The notes beneath the pieces are model-generated. The model worked only from the letters and a program-made list of their open reading frames with translations. It was not told where the DNA came from and searched no databases. Shown piece after piece: positions 43,824 through 52,400 of a stretch of 64,000 nucleotides of DNA. The stretch's first letter is position 1. Each line of letters opens with the position of its first letter. Position numbers and translations under genes: made by a program. This DNA is from Bradyrhizobium sp. SRL28 (GTDB lineage Bacteria; Pseudomonadota; Alphaproteobacteria; Rhizobiales; Xanthobacteraceae), in contig NZ_JAHEAG010000032.1 of NCBI RefSeq assembly GCF_018596315.1, forward strand, positions 1-64,000, read 5' to 3'.

Positions 43824-44291
43824 TTGAGCGATTCGCTTCACCCCGCCGCACCGCATCATTTGCCGGCCTTCATCACAGCGCCAGGCGACACCGACGTTCT
43901 GATGGTCGTCGTCGGCATTTTCCTGCTCGTCGCCGTTCTCGCGGTCGGTAATTTCTATCTGCACCTGCACTCGCTGCCGGAGCGGATGGCCCACAAGTCG
44001 CAGAAGTTCCAGTTTGAAATCGTGGCCATGCTGGGCCTGCTGTCGCTGTTCACGCACAACCACCTGTTCTGGGTGATCGGCCTGTTCCTCGCCATGATCG
44101 ACCTGCCGGACTTCAGCACGCCGCTGCGCAGGATTGCCGGATCGGTCGAGAAGATGGCTGGTGTTCCACCTGAACCGGACCCAACCGAGGCACCAGCTGG
44201 AGACGCTGTGCACGCTGCCGCAACCGCCGAGGCCAAGGCCCGCATCGAGAAGGCCGGTGGCGCCAAGAGCGAGGTGCACAGCCATGCTTGA
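43824..44291 (+). CDS. Small inner-membrane protein paired with HlyD-like gene
   Basis: The 155-residue product has two to three hydrophobic segments (about 22-45, 60-80 and 80-100) and an Ala/Glu-rich C-terminal tail ending in SHA. I recognise no named domain. The TTG at 43824 is chosen because GGAGAAG sits 4-7 nt upstream; a GTG at 43788 lacks a site. Its end overlaps the next gene by 8 bp, so the two act together, probably as parts of an envelope transporter. A FixK box lies upstream. Confidence 0.75.
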   Translation: MSDSLHPAAPHHLPAFITAPGDTDVLMVVVGIFLLVAVLAVGNFYLHLHSLPERMAHKSQKFQFEIVAMLGLLSLFTHNHLFWVIGLFLAMIDLPDFSTPLRRIAGSVEKMAGVPPEPDPTEAPAGDAVHAAATAEAKARIEKAGGAKSEVHSHA

Positions 44292-45516
44292 GCTGCTCCT
44301 CTGCTCGCTGCTGACGATCTTGCCGGATTATCTCTATCGCCGTTATCGGCAGGGCAAGCGCATCGGCCACGAAATCACGCTCTATTCGGTGTGGTTCGAA
44401 CTGCGATATGGCATCATCACCTGCCTGATGCTCACAGTCTCGCTGATCACGATGATCTTCTACTTTCATCCGTCGACCACGTCAGCGACGTTGTACTATC
44501 GTACCGTGCCGATCATCCCCGAGATCGTCGGCCGGGTTGCGGAAGTTCATGTCGATTACAGTGCGCCGGTGAAAAAGGGCGACGTGATCTTCAGGCTGGA
44601 CAATTCCAAGCAGCAGGCGTCGCTAGAGACGGCCAAACGCAAGATTGCCGAAGTCGATGCATCAATGCTGGCGGCGCAGGCCGACATCCTGAAGGCGGAA
44701 GGCCAGCTCCAGGAAGCCAAGAGCTCGCTGCAGCAGGCTAACGACGAACTCGACGTCAAGCGCGAACTGCAGAAGCGCAATCCAGGTATCGTGCCGCAGC
44801 GAGATATCGAAAAGCTTGAAGTGGCCGTCGCAGGTCGCCAAGGCACCCTCGACGCTGCGACCGCATCCAAACAATCCGCGACGACGCGCGTCAGCGCGCT
44901 TCTCCCGGCAGAGAAGGCAAGTGCGGAAGCCGCGCTCGCCGAAGCGCAGGTCGATCTCGACAAGACCTTCATTCGCGCCGGCGTGAATGGCCGTGTCGAG
45001 CAATTCCTTCTGCGGCCGGGTGACGTCGTCAATCCCATGATACGGTCCGCGGGCGTCCTGATCCCCGAAGGCGCCGGGCGACGCGCACTTTCGGCGGGAT
45101 TCGGCCAGATCGAAGCACAGGTCATGAAAGTCGGAATGGTGGCTGAGGCTACCTGCATTTCCAAGCCGTGGACAATCATTCCGATGGTGGTCACCGACGT
45201 GCAGGATTACATCGCGGCGGGTCAGTTCAGGGGCGGCGAGCAACTGCTCGAGGTACAAAATACCATTCGACCCGGCTCTATCCTCGTTTTCATGGAGCCG
45301 ATGTTCAAGGGTGGCCTCGAGGGTGTGACGCCCGGCAGCAGTTGTATCGCCAACGCCTACACCAGCAATCACGAACTGATCTCGTCAGGCAAACTCAGTT
45401 CGTTCAAGAGCTTTGCGTTGCATGTCGTCGATGCGACCGGACTTGTGCACGCGATGCTGTTGCGGATTCAGGCGCTGCTGCTGCCGATCAAGACGCTGGT
45501 GCTGAGCGGGCATTGA
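44284..45516 (+). CDS. HlyD-family periplasmic adaptor protein
   Basis: The 410-residue protein has an N-terminal TM segment (about 36-58), a lipoyl-like half-motif (EIVGRVAEVHVDYSAPVKKG), a long helical hairpin (about 110-220) and the second half (AGVNGRVEQFLLRPGDVV). This is the plan of HlyD/EmrA/YibH adaptors. No ABC or RND pump is adjacent, as is common for YibH-like adaptors paired with a small membrane protein. The ATG at 44284 is preferred over a longer frame from 44134 that would overlap the upstream gene by over 150 bp. The exported substrate is unknown. Confidence 0.85.
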   Translation: MLELLLCSLLTILPDYLYRRYRQGKRIGHEITLYSVWFELRYGIITCLMLTVSLITMIFYFHPSTTSATLYYRTVPIIPEIVGRVAEVHVDYSAPVKKGDVIFRLDNSKQQASLETAKRKIAEVDASMLAAQADILKAEGQLQEAKSSLQQANDELDVKRELQKRNPGIVPQRDIEKLEVAVAGRQGTLDAATASKQSATTRVSALLPAEKASAEAALAEAQVDLDKTFIRAGVNGRVEQFLLRPGDVVNPMIRSAGVLIPEGAGRRALSAGFGQIEAQVMKVGMVAEATCISKPWTIIPMVVTDVQDYIAAGQFRGGEQLLEVQNTIRPGSILVFMEPMFKGGLEGVTPGSSCIANAYTSNHELISSGKLSSFKSFALHVVDATGLVHAMLLRIQALLLPIKTLVLSGH

Positions 45517-45700
45517 GACGTCCGCCGCGAGCTGTCGAAAGCGTGCCAACCTCGCGCGTTCCGGCATCGGGCTCTGAACAACCATAAGCAAAAATTTTGC
45601 TGCCCATCAGAATTTCAAAGTCGCAATTCCAGGCCGCGTGGGTCACTTTCGCTTCGTGATCTTCGAACGGGGATCGGCACAGCATGGGATCGAGGCCAAT

Positions 45701-46399
45701 TTGAATCGGTTCAGGGCAATCATGTTCGACGTCGACGGAACCATGGCGGAGACCGAGGAATTTCATCGACGCGCATTCAATGAAGCTTTCAGCTATTTCG
45801 ATCTGCCGTGGAATTGGGATGTCGCAACTTACGGCAGGCTACTGCGGATCGCAGGTGGAAGAGAGCGGATTCGGCACTTTTGGGAGTCGCTGCCCGAGGA
45901 TCGCTTCGATCTGTCAGATAGCCACATCAACGAGCTGCACCGCTTCAAGACGCGCAGATATGCGGAACTGGTTGATAGCGGCGCCTGCGTACTGCGACCG
46001 GGAGTAGCCGACCTGATCCATCGAGCCCGCGACGGGCGATTGCGGCTGGCGATCGTTACGACCACGTCGCGGGACAATATTGGCGCATTATTGAGCCGAA
46101 ATCTGGGACCAGATTGGAATCGGAATTTCGACGTGATCGTTTCCGGGGACGACGTGCCTAACAAAAAGCCGGAACCGGACGCCTATCACGCGGCTCTTGA
46201 CGCCGTCGCTCTGCCTGCCGCGTCTTGCCTGGCCATCGAGGACTCTCGCAACGGTCTGGTTGCAGCGACCTCCGCCGGTGCTCCTGTCCTGATTACCCGC
46301 AGCCTCTACTTTCGAGACGAGGATTTCACGGGCGCAGCCAGCGTCACTGATGATCTAACGGATTTGCCTGATGACTTCTGGTTCGATCCTGACCTCTGA
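45701..46399 (+). CDS. HAD-superfamily phosphatase, CbbY-like
   Basis: This 232-residue HAD hydrolase has the nucleophile motif FDVDGT, cap residues ETEEFHRRAFNEAF, motif III Lys in NKKPEPDAY and motif IV EDSRNGL. The ETEE-HR-AFN pattern is typical of CbbY, which removes phosphate from xylulose-1,5-bisphosphate in Calvin-cycle organisms. No cbb genes are near, so this assignment is tentative. The TTG at 45701 has GAGG 5 nt upstream; a GTG at 45638 would add 21 residues. Confidence 0.85.
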   Translation: MNRFRAIMFDVDGTMAETEEFHRRAFNEAFSYFDLPWNWDVATYGRLLRIAGGRERIRHFWESLPEDRFDLSDSHINELHRFKTRRYAELVDSGACVLRPGVADLIHRARDGRLRLAIVTTTSRDNIGALLSRNLGPDWNRNFDVIVSGDDVPNKKPEPDAYHAALDAVALPAASCLAIEDSRNGLVAATSAGAPVLITRSLYFRDEDFTGAASVTDDLTDLPDDFWFDPDL

Positions 46400-46455
46400 T
46401 CTGCTGGTGGCACTTTTGCGAAGTACTGCCGGGCAGGGCCGGGACATTCGATGGT

Positions 46456-46920
46456 TCACCCCCGTCCGCGATAGGGCGCCACGCCCTGATCGGGCACCCA
46501 CATGTCCTTGGGCAGTTTGCCGGTCTGCCAGAACACGTCGATCGGAATGCCGCCGCGCGGATACCAGTAGCCGCCGATGCGAAGCCATTTTGGCTTGATC
46601 TCGGCTGTGATCCGCTTGCCGATCATGACCGTGCAATCCTCGTGAAAGGCCCCGTGATTGCGGAAGCTTGCGACATAGAGTTTCAGCGATTTGGATTCCA
46701 GGAGCCACTGGCCCGGCACATAGTCGATCATCAGATGCGCGAAGTCCGGCTGGCCGGTGACGGGGCAAATGGAAGTGAATTCCGGCGCGGTGAAACGCAC
46801 CAGATAATTGGTATCCGCCTGCGGATTGGGGACGCGGTCGAGCTGCGCCTTTTCCGGGCTGTCCGGCCATTCCACGGCGCGGCCGAGCTGCAATGCTTTC
46901 TGCAATGATTTCTTGGCCAT
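46456..46920 (-). CDS. queF: NADPH-dependent 7-cyano-7-deazaguanine reductase QueF
   Basis: QueF reduces preQ0 to preQ1 in queuosine synthesis for tRNA. The 155-residue product is the short (type I) form: catalytic Cys52 in FTSICPVTGQPDF, Asp59, and LESKSLKLYVASFRNHGAFH. AGGA precedes two adjacent ATGs (46920 and 46923); the longer frame upstream is rejected because it lacks family similarity. It is convergent with the HAD gene. Confidence 0.96.
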   Translation of the reverse strand: MAKKSLQKALQLGRAVEWPDSPEKAQLDRVPNPQADTNYLVRFTAPEFTSICPVTGQPDFAHLMIDYVPGQWLLESKSLKLYVASFRNHGAFHEDCTVMIGKRITAEIKPKWLRIGGYWYPRGGIPIDVFWQTGKLPKDMWVPDQGVAPYRGRG

Positions 46921-46976
46921 CATGATCGTCCTGTTGCGAGGGCTGACATGGACGCAACAGGCGTGGCCGTCAACTG

Positions 46977-47351
46977 TTAGCGGGCTGAGGGGTCCGCGAG
47001 ATACCGCACCAGCGCCTGCCGTTCGGCGGCGTCCTCGATCCCGCGCATCGACATCCACAACCCCGGAAACATGCCGGCGGGATCGGCGAGGAAGGTTTCG
47101 AGGCGTTTTGCGTCCCAGCGCAAGCCTTCGTCGCGCGCCTTGCGCAGCACCGGCGAATAATCGAATTCGGTGGCGCCGGCCACGGTGCGGCCGATAAGCC
47201 CGGAAAGGTTGGGGCCGGGCAGGCCGCGCTCGGAGGAATCAAGGCTGTGGCAGGCGCGGCAGGGCGTAAACGCCCGCGCGCCGTTTTCCTCCGCATTGGC
47301 GGAAAGGGGCAGGAGAATCGGCAACAGCAGCAGGACCGCCAACGATCTCAC
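46977..47351 (-). CDS. Secreted class I cytochrome c
   Basis: A signal peptide (MRSLAVLLLLPILLPLSANA) precedes a small c-type cytochrome of 124 residues. The haem site is CRACH (Cys31, Cys34, His35), and the likely Met ligand lies in MFPGLWMSM. The pattern FTPCRACHSL with GPNLSGLIGR is that of mitochondrial-type cytochrome c. It overlaps the Vgb-like gene by 4 bp, so the two proteins likely act together in the periplasm. The redox partner is unknown. Confidence 0.93.
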   Translation of the reverse strand: MRSLAVLLLLPILLPLSANAEENGARAFTPCRACHSLDSSERGLPGPNLSGLIGRTVAGATEFDYSPVLRKARDEGLRWDAKRLETFLADPAGMFPGLWMSMRGIEDAAERQALVRYLADPSAR

Positions 47352-48340
47352 GCAGGTGCGACCGTCTGTATCACGACCAGGCGATCATTGCCGGATTCGC
47401 CGCCCCAGGCTTCGCCGGGCCGGCCGTCGAGCTGGCGCACATTCGCGCCTGCTTTGTCACTCGGGAACGCGTTGAACTTTTCGGTCACGGGATCGAAGCG
47501 CACAATCGCGTTGGCGCCGAAATCGGTGACCCAGACCTTGTCCTTGTCGTCGACATAGACGGCATAGGTGCGCGGATTGCTGCCGGGCAGCTTCCAGGCT
47601 TTCCAGGAGCCGTCGGCGGGATCGTGAACCGACACGTTGCCGCTGTTCCATTCGCTGACCCAGATCCGGCCCTTCGAATCCGACCACACCCGGCGCGCGC
47701 CTTGATTGGGCGTCGGAGGCTCGACCACGGTCGCATTGCCGGTCGCCGGATCGATCTTGGCGATGTGGTTTCCGGCGAGCGAGGCGTACCAGATATCGCC
47801 CTTCGGCGTGACCGTCATGCCGTAGGTGCCGCGGCCGCGCGGCGACTTGAATACGGTCATGTCGCCCGATTTCGGGTCGAGCCGGCCATAGATGCCGGAT
47901 TGTCCGGTGAACCAGTAGATGCCGCCTCTGTCGAACACCGCGGTGTTGAGGTTGGCGTAGGCTTCCTTTTCGGGCAGGCGGAACAGCGTCACCTTGTGAT
48001 CACCGGGATCGACGCGCGCAATCGCGTTCTGTCCGCCCTCGGTCACCCAGGGCGCGCCATCAGGGCCGATGATGACGCCATGGGGCGCGGCGCCCTTGCC
48101 GAGATCGACCAGCTTGTAGGAGCCGTCGCGGGGATCGAGACGCCCCAGCGTGCCGTTGCGCTGGCCGCAGAACCAGATCGTGCCATCGGGAGCGGGGGTG
48201 GTGTCGCGCGAGCCCATGCCCGGGGTGACCGGATAATATTTGATGCGGAACGGGCCTTCCTGGGCGTCGGCGTGGCGAAGGAGGGCGGGCGCGGCGAGGA
48301 TCCCGGCGGCGGCGGTTCCAAGAAACTGGCGGCGATTCAT
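47348..48340 (-). CDS. Vgb-like (streptogramin lyase family) beta-propeller, Tat-exported
   Basis: The 330-residue product begins with a twin-arginine signal (MNRRQFLGTAAAGILAAPAL) and continues as a repeat protein. Blades carry WFCGQRNGTLGRLDP, IYWFTGQSGIYGRLDP, GNHIAKIDPATG and IWVSEWNSGNVSVHDP, as in the Vgb/SMP-30-like seven-bladed propellers. Antibiotic lyase activity is not implied; most homologues have other or unknown roles. The start at 48340 has GGGG upstream and opens the Tat motif. It is co-transcribed with the cytochrome c, suggesting a periplasmic redox role. Confidence 0.85.
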   Translation of the reverse strand: MNRRQFLGTAAAGILAAPALLRHADAQEGPFRIKYYPVTPGMGSRDTTPAPDGTIWFCGQRNGTLGRLDPRDGSYKLVDLGKGAAPHGVIIGPDGAPWVTEGGQNAIARVDPGDHKVTLFRLPEKEAYANLNTAVFDRGGIYWFTGQSGIYGRLDPKSGDMTVFKSPRGRGTYGMTVTPKGDIWYASLAGNHIAKIDPATGNATVVEPPTPNQGARRVWSDSKGRIWVSEWNSGNVSVHDPADGSWKAWKLPGSNPRTYAVYVDDKDKVWVTDFGANAIVRFDPVTEKFNAFPSDKAGANVRQLDGRPGEAWGGESGNDRLVVIQTVAPA

Positions 48341-48516
48341 TGCGTTACCCCGTCTTATCAATGTGAAGGTTTGGACGCTGACATCGACCTTGAAGCAATC
48401 TAGCCTGACCCAGTCCTACCGTCCGGAAAAGGCCGCCCCTCAAGCGTTCACATTTGCTTGCGCGCCGTGTAAGACGCCCCCGAAACCTGACCCACCATTC
48501 CCAGGAAAGTGCAGAC

Positions 48517-49800
48517 ATGACCGCCATCGTCGACATCATTGGCCGTGAAATTCTCGATAGCCGTGGCAATCCCACCGTTGAAGTCGATGTGGTGCTGGAA
48601 GACGGCTCGATCGGCCGCGCGGCGGTGCCATCGGGCGCCTCCACTGGCGCGCATGAGGCGGTCGAATTGCGGGACGGCGACAAGAAGCGCTATCTCGGCA
48701 AGGGCGTGCAGAAGGCGGTCGAGGCGGTCAACGGCGAAATCTTCGAGGCACTGAGCGATCAGGCCGTCGAGGAGCAGGTCCAGATCGACCAGATCATGAT
48801 CGATCTCGATGGCACGCCGAACAAGAGCCGGCTCGGCGCCAACGCCATCCTCGGCGTCTCGCTCGCCTGCGCCAAGGCGGCGGCCGAATCCTTCGACATG
48901 CCGCTTTATCGCTATGTCGGCGGCACCTCGGGGCGGACGCTGCCGGTGCCGATGATGAACATCATCAATGGCGGCGCGCATGCCGACAACCCGATCGACT
49001 TCCAGGAATTCATGATCCTGCCGGTGGGTGCTGCGAGCTTCGCCGAAGCGCTGCGCTGCGGCTCGGAAATCTTCCACACGCTGAGGGGCGAGCTGAAGAA
49101 GGCCGGCCACAACACCAATGTCGGCGACGAGGGCGGCTTTGCGCCGAACCTGCCGTCGGCGGATGCTGCGCTCGATTTCGTGGTGAGCGCGATCGGCAAG
49201 GCCGGCTACAAGGCAGGCAGTGATGTGATGCTCGGCCTCGATTGCGCGGCGACCGAGTTCTTCAAGGACGGCGCTTACGTCTATGGCGGCGAGAACAAGA
49301 CCCGCTCGCGCTCCGAGCAGGCGAAGTATCTCGCTGATCTCGTTTCGCGCTATCCGATCGTCTCGATCGAGGACGGCATGTCCGAGGACGACATGGACGG
49401 CTGGAAGGAGTTGACGGATTTGATCGGCAAGAAGTGCCAGCTGGTCGGCGACGATCTGTTCGTCACCAACGTCACCCGCCTTGCCGACGGCATCAAGAAC
49501 GGCCGCGCCAACTCGATCCTGATCAAGGTCAACCAGATCGGCACGCTGACCGAGACGCTTGCTTCGGTGGAGATGGCCCACAAGGCCGGCTACACCTCTG
49601 TGATGTCGCATCGTTCGGGTGAGACCGAAGACTCCACCATCGCCGATTTGGCGGTCGCCACCAATTGCGGCCAGATCAAAACCGGCTCCTTGGCGCGCTC
49701 CGACCGCACCGCCAAGTACAACCAGCTCCTGCGCATCGAGCAGCAGCTCGGCGCGCAGGCGAAATATGCGGGCAAAGGCGTGTTCAAGGCACTGGCGTGA
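48517..49800 (+). CDS. eno: Enolase
   Basis: Enolase makes phosphoenolpyruvate from 2-phosphoglycerate. The 427-residue protein has SGASTGAHEAVELRDGD, GDEGGFAPN (catalytic Glu region), metal ligands in GLDCAATEF and SIEDGM, catalytic Lys in ILIKVNQIGTLTE, and SHRSGETED. The ATG at 48517 has AGGAAAG 7 nt upstream; an earlier frame start at 48454 has no family similarity. It follows kdsA in the conserved block, here separated by accessory genes. Confidence 0.98.
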   Translation: MTAIVDIIGREILDSRGNPTVEVDVVLEDGSIGRAAVPSGASTGAHEAVELRDGDKKRYLGKGVQKAVEAVNGEIFEALSDQAVEEQVQIDQIMIDLDGTPNKSRLGANAILGVSLACAKAAAESFDMPLYRYVGGTSGRTLPVPMMNIINGGAHADNPIDFQEFMILPVGAASFAEALRCGSEIFHTLRGELKKAGHNTNVGDEGGFAPNLPSADAALDFVVSAIGKAGYKAGSDVMLGLDCAATEFFKDGAYVYGGENKTRSRSEQAKYLADLVSRYPIVSIEDGMSEDDMDGWKELTDLIGKKCQLVGDDLFVTNVTRLADGIKNGRANSILIKVNQIGTLTETLASVEMAHKAGYTSVMSHRSGETEDSTIADLAVATNCGQIKTGSLARSDRTAKYNQLLRIEQQLGAQAKYAGKGVFKALA

Positions 49801-49848
49801 CGCCCCAGCGCATCCAGATACAACAGACACAAAAAGGGGAGGATTGCG

Positions 49849-50985
49849 ATGAGTGACGGCAGAAGCGGGCTGCAACTGCGTTCGCTGCTCAAGAAGAGCG
49901 GCGAACTCGAACTGTCGCTGGTGGATGTCCCGACGCCTGAACCGGCCGACGACGAAGTCGTGGTTCGGGTCGAGGCGACGCCGATCAACCCATCCGATCT
50001 CGGGCTCCTGATCGGCCCGGCCGACATGTCGACCGCCAAGGTTTCCGGCAGCCAGGACACTCCGGTGGTCACGGCGAAGATGCCGGAAGCAGCCCTGCGG
50101 ATGATGGCGGCGCGGCTCGACCAGTCGCTCCCGGTGGGCAATGAAGGGGCGGGCGTCGTGATCAGGACCGGATCCTCGGATGCCGCCAAGGCGCTGATGG
50201 GCAAGAACGTCTCGATGATCGGCGGCGCGATGTACACGCAGTACCGCACCATGAAGGTGAGGGACGTGATGGAGCTTCCCGCCGGCACCACGCCTGCCGA
50301 CGGCGCGTCGTGGTTCGTCAACCCGCTGACCGCGCTCGGCATGACCGAGACCATGCGGCGCGAAAATCACAAGGCGCTGGTGCACACCGCAGCCGCCTCC
50401 AACCTCGGCCAGATGCTCAACAAGATCTGCATCAAGGACGGCATCGGCCTCGTCAACATCGTGCGCAGCAAGGAGCAGGCGGATATCCTGCACAACATCG
50501 GCGCCAAATATGTCGTCGATTCCACCGCAGATACTTTTATGGACGATCTCACCAACGCGCTGGTGGAAACCGGCGCCACGATCGCGTTCGACGCCATCGG
50601 CGGTGGCAAGCTCGCGGGACAAATCCTCACTTGCATGGAGATCGCCGCCAACAAGACCGCCAAGGAATACAGCCGCTACGGCTCCAACGTGTACAAGCAG
50701 GTCTATATCTACGGCAGCCTCGACAACCGTCCGACCGAACTGAGCCGGGCGTTCGGCCTGACCTGGGGGGTCGGCGGCTGGCTGCTGACGCCGTTCCTGC
50801 AGAAGATCGGTCCCGCCGAGATCGGCCGGCTGCGCCAGCGCGTGGCGTCCGAGCTCAAGACCACCTTTGCGAGCCACTACACGCAGGTGGTGTCGCTGCA
50901 GGAAACGCTGCAGCTGTCGAACATTGCGATCTACAACAAGCGCTCCACCGGTGAGAAATTCCTGATCAATCCGAACAAGGGCTGA
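49849..50985 (+). CDS. MDR-type zinc-binding-like alcohol dehydrogenase/quinone reductase
   Basis: The 378-residue protein belongs to the medium-chain dehydrogenase/reductase superfamily: PINPSDLGLLIGP and GNEGAGVVIRTGSS in the N-terminal domain, then a cofactor-binding Rossmann fold (HTAAASNLGQMLNKI, IGLVNIVRSKEQADIL). Zinc-ligand cysteines of classic alcohol dehydrogenases are not evident, so a quinone/enoyl reductase type is more likely. The substrate is unknown. A strong terminator follows. Confidence 0.87.
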   Translation: MSDGRSGLQLRSLLKKSGELELSLVDVPTPEPADDEVVVRVEATPINPSDLGLLIGPADMSTAKVSGSQDTPVVTAKMPEAALRMMAARLDQSLPVGNEGAGVVIRTGSSDAAKALMGKNVSMIGGAMYTQYRTMKVRDVMELPAGTTPADGASWFVNPLTALGMTETMRRENHKALVHTAAASNLGQMLNKICIKDGIGLVNIVRSKEQADILHNIGAKYVVDSTADTFMDDLTNALVETGATIAFDAIGGGKLAGQILTCMEIAANKTAKEYSRYGSNVYKQVYIYGSLDNRPTELSRAFGLTWGVGGWLLTPFLQKIGPAEIGRLRQRVASELKTTFASHYTQVVSLQETLQLSNIAIYNKRSTGEKFLINPNKG

Positions 50986-51009
50986 TGAGCCCGTGTTTTT
51001 CTGCGTGAA

Positions 51010-51038
51010 CAGGCCGCCCTTCAGGCGGCCTGTTTTTT
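51010..51038 (+). terminator. Rho-independent terminator
   Basis: A 9-bp perfect GC-rich stem (CAGGCCGCC with GGCGGCCTG) and a 5-nt loop are followed directly by six T residues. This is the clearest intrinsic terminator in the window, 25 bp after the MDR gene. Confidence 0.93.
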
Positions 51039-51167
51039 GGAAGGCGTGCAAACCGGGAGCAAGGAATTCTCCCGAGCCAGTCATAAAGATAAGTTGATGC
51101 ACTTGCATCTTTTCGCCGATCTGGCGTAAGGGAGAGGCAGGCGCTTTTGCTTCACAAGGGACATCCA

Positions 51168-51722
51168 ATGGCCACCCACACCATCGTCACGATCGTAGGC
51201 TCGCTTCGCAAAGAGAGCTTTTCGCTCAAGATCGCCAATGCGCTCGCAAAACTGGCGCCGGCGTCGCTGAAGCTCGACGTGACGACGCTCGAAAGCATTT
51301 CCTTCTTCAACCAGGATCTGGAAGCCGCGCCCCCGGCCGACTGGCTGGCGTTCCGCGAAAAGCTGCAGAAGTCGAACGGCGTGCTGTTCGTGACGCCGGA
51401 ATACAACCGCTCGATCCCCGGCGTATTGAAGAACGCCATCGACGTCGGCTCGCGCCCCTATGGCAAGAGCTCGTTCCTCGGCAAGCCGGTCGGAATCGTC
51501 AGCAATTCCCCGGGCGCACTCGGCGGCGTCAGCGCGGCCAAGCATCTGCAGAACATCCTGCCCGGCATCGCCGGCCCGATCCTCGGCCAGCCCGAAATCT
51601 ACCTCAACGGCGTCGGCGACGCTTTCGACGACAAGGGCCAGCTCACCAAGGAAGCGGTGCAAAAGGTGCTGCAGCAGTATATCGACGCCTTTGCCGCGTT
51701 CATCGAGAAGCAGAACAAGTAA
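51168..51722 (+). CDS. NAD(P)H-dependent FMN reductase, ChrR/ArsH-like
   Basis: The 184-residue flavodoxin-fold protein has the FMN phosphate loop GSLRKESFS and the motif TPEYNRSIPGVLKNAIDVGS followed by a Gly/Ser-rich loop (SNSPGALGG). Such enzymes reduce quinones, azo dyes or chromate with an NAD(P)H-FMN cycle. AAGGG lies 7 nt before the ATG at 51168. It is monocistronic, between the terminator and a REP-like repeat. Confidence 0.91.
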   Translation: MATHTIVTIVGSLRKESFSLKIANALAKLAPASLKLDVTTLESISFFNQDLEAAPPADWLAFREKLQKSNGVLFVTPEYNRSIPGVLKNAIDVGSRPYGKSSFLGKPVGIVSNSPGALGGVSAAKHLQNILPGIAGPILGQPEIYLNGVGDAFDDKGQLTKEAVQKVLQQYIDAFAAFIEKQNK

Positions 51723-51737
51723 CCGCGCGCTCTCACC

Positions 51738-51815
51738 GTCATTGCGAGCGAAGCGAAGCAATCCATCTCTCCGTTATGCTGTGCTATGGATTGCTTCGCT
51801 GCGCTCGCAATGACG
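51738..51815. repeat. REP-like palindrome, family A copy 2
   Basis: Same arms as the element at 86-163 (GCGAGCGAAGCGAAGCAATC on the left, mirrored on the right), lying between the FMN reductase and ftsB genes. Confidence 0.88.
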
Positions 51816-51882
51816 GGGCGGCATTCGTGCCCACACTCGCCGTCTTTAGGATTCCATTAACCCGGCCGTCGCATCTTGGGCC

Positions 51883-52200
51883 ATGGTCTCCCGCACCCGC
51901 CTAAAATCTATCCTGACAGGCCTCGCCCTCTACACGATGGCGGCGCTGATGGTCGGCTATTTCGGCGTCAACGCCTATACCGGCAAATACGGGCTGAATG
52001 CGCGCCAGGAACTCGATCAGGAGATCATCGCGCTCACCTCGGAACTGGCGCGGCTGAAGCGCGAGCGGGCGCAAGGCGAGCAGCGGGTTTCGCTGTTGCG
52101 GTCCGACCGGGTCGATCCTGATATGCTGGACGAGCGCGCGCGCTTCCAGCTCGACTACGCCAATCCGCGCGATCTGGTCCGGACTATCAAGCCGAATTGA
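51883..52200 (+). CDS. ftsB: Septum formation initiator FtsB/DivIC family
   Basis: FtsB forms the FtsQBL divisome scaffold. The 105-residue product has one TM segment (about 10-28) and a coiled coil (about 40-75, ELDQEIIALTSELARLKRER) followed by a short C-terminal region with DMLDERARFQLDYANP. This matches the DivIC/FtsB family of alphaproteobacteria. It lies between eno and the pdh genes, the usual place in rhizobia. Confidence 0.93.
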   Translation: MVSRTRLKSILTGLALYTMAALMVGYFGVNAYTGKYGLNARQELDQEIIALTSELARLKRERAQGEQRVSLLRSDRVDPDMLDERARFQLDYANPRDLVRTIKPN

Positions 52201-52400
52201 TTTCAAACCGGTGTCACGAACATCGGCACGATCCCCGTACGTCGGTCCGCATATTTCAAAAAATCGCGAAATCGATTTCGAATATGTCTCGCTGCGCTGC
52301 ACTGCGGCATAGCAATATTTTCGCCAGCGCACGCAATCCTTTCACGCCGGTTTGAGTTGGGTTAGAGAGGGTTTATCGGTCTCTCTCACCCGGAATTGCC
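52201..52400. other. Putative promoter region of the pdh operon
   Basis: A 200-bp gap without gene or repeat lies between ftsB and pdhA. It is the likely site of the pdh promoter, but no clear box was identified. Confidence 0.4.

Noticed and set aside
48448..51168. 906-codon minus-strand frame opposite eno and the MDR gene
   Set aside because: Enolase motifs on the plus strand are decisive; the antisense frame lacks any family pattern.
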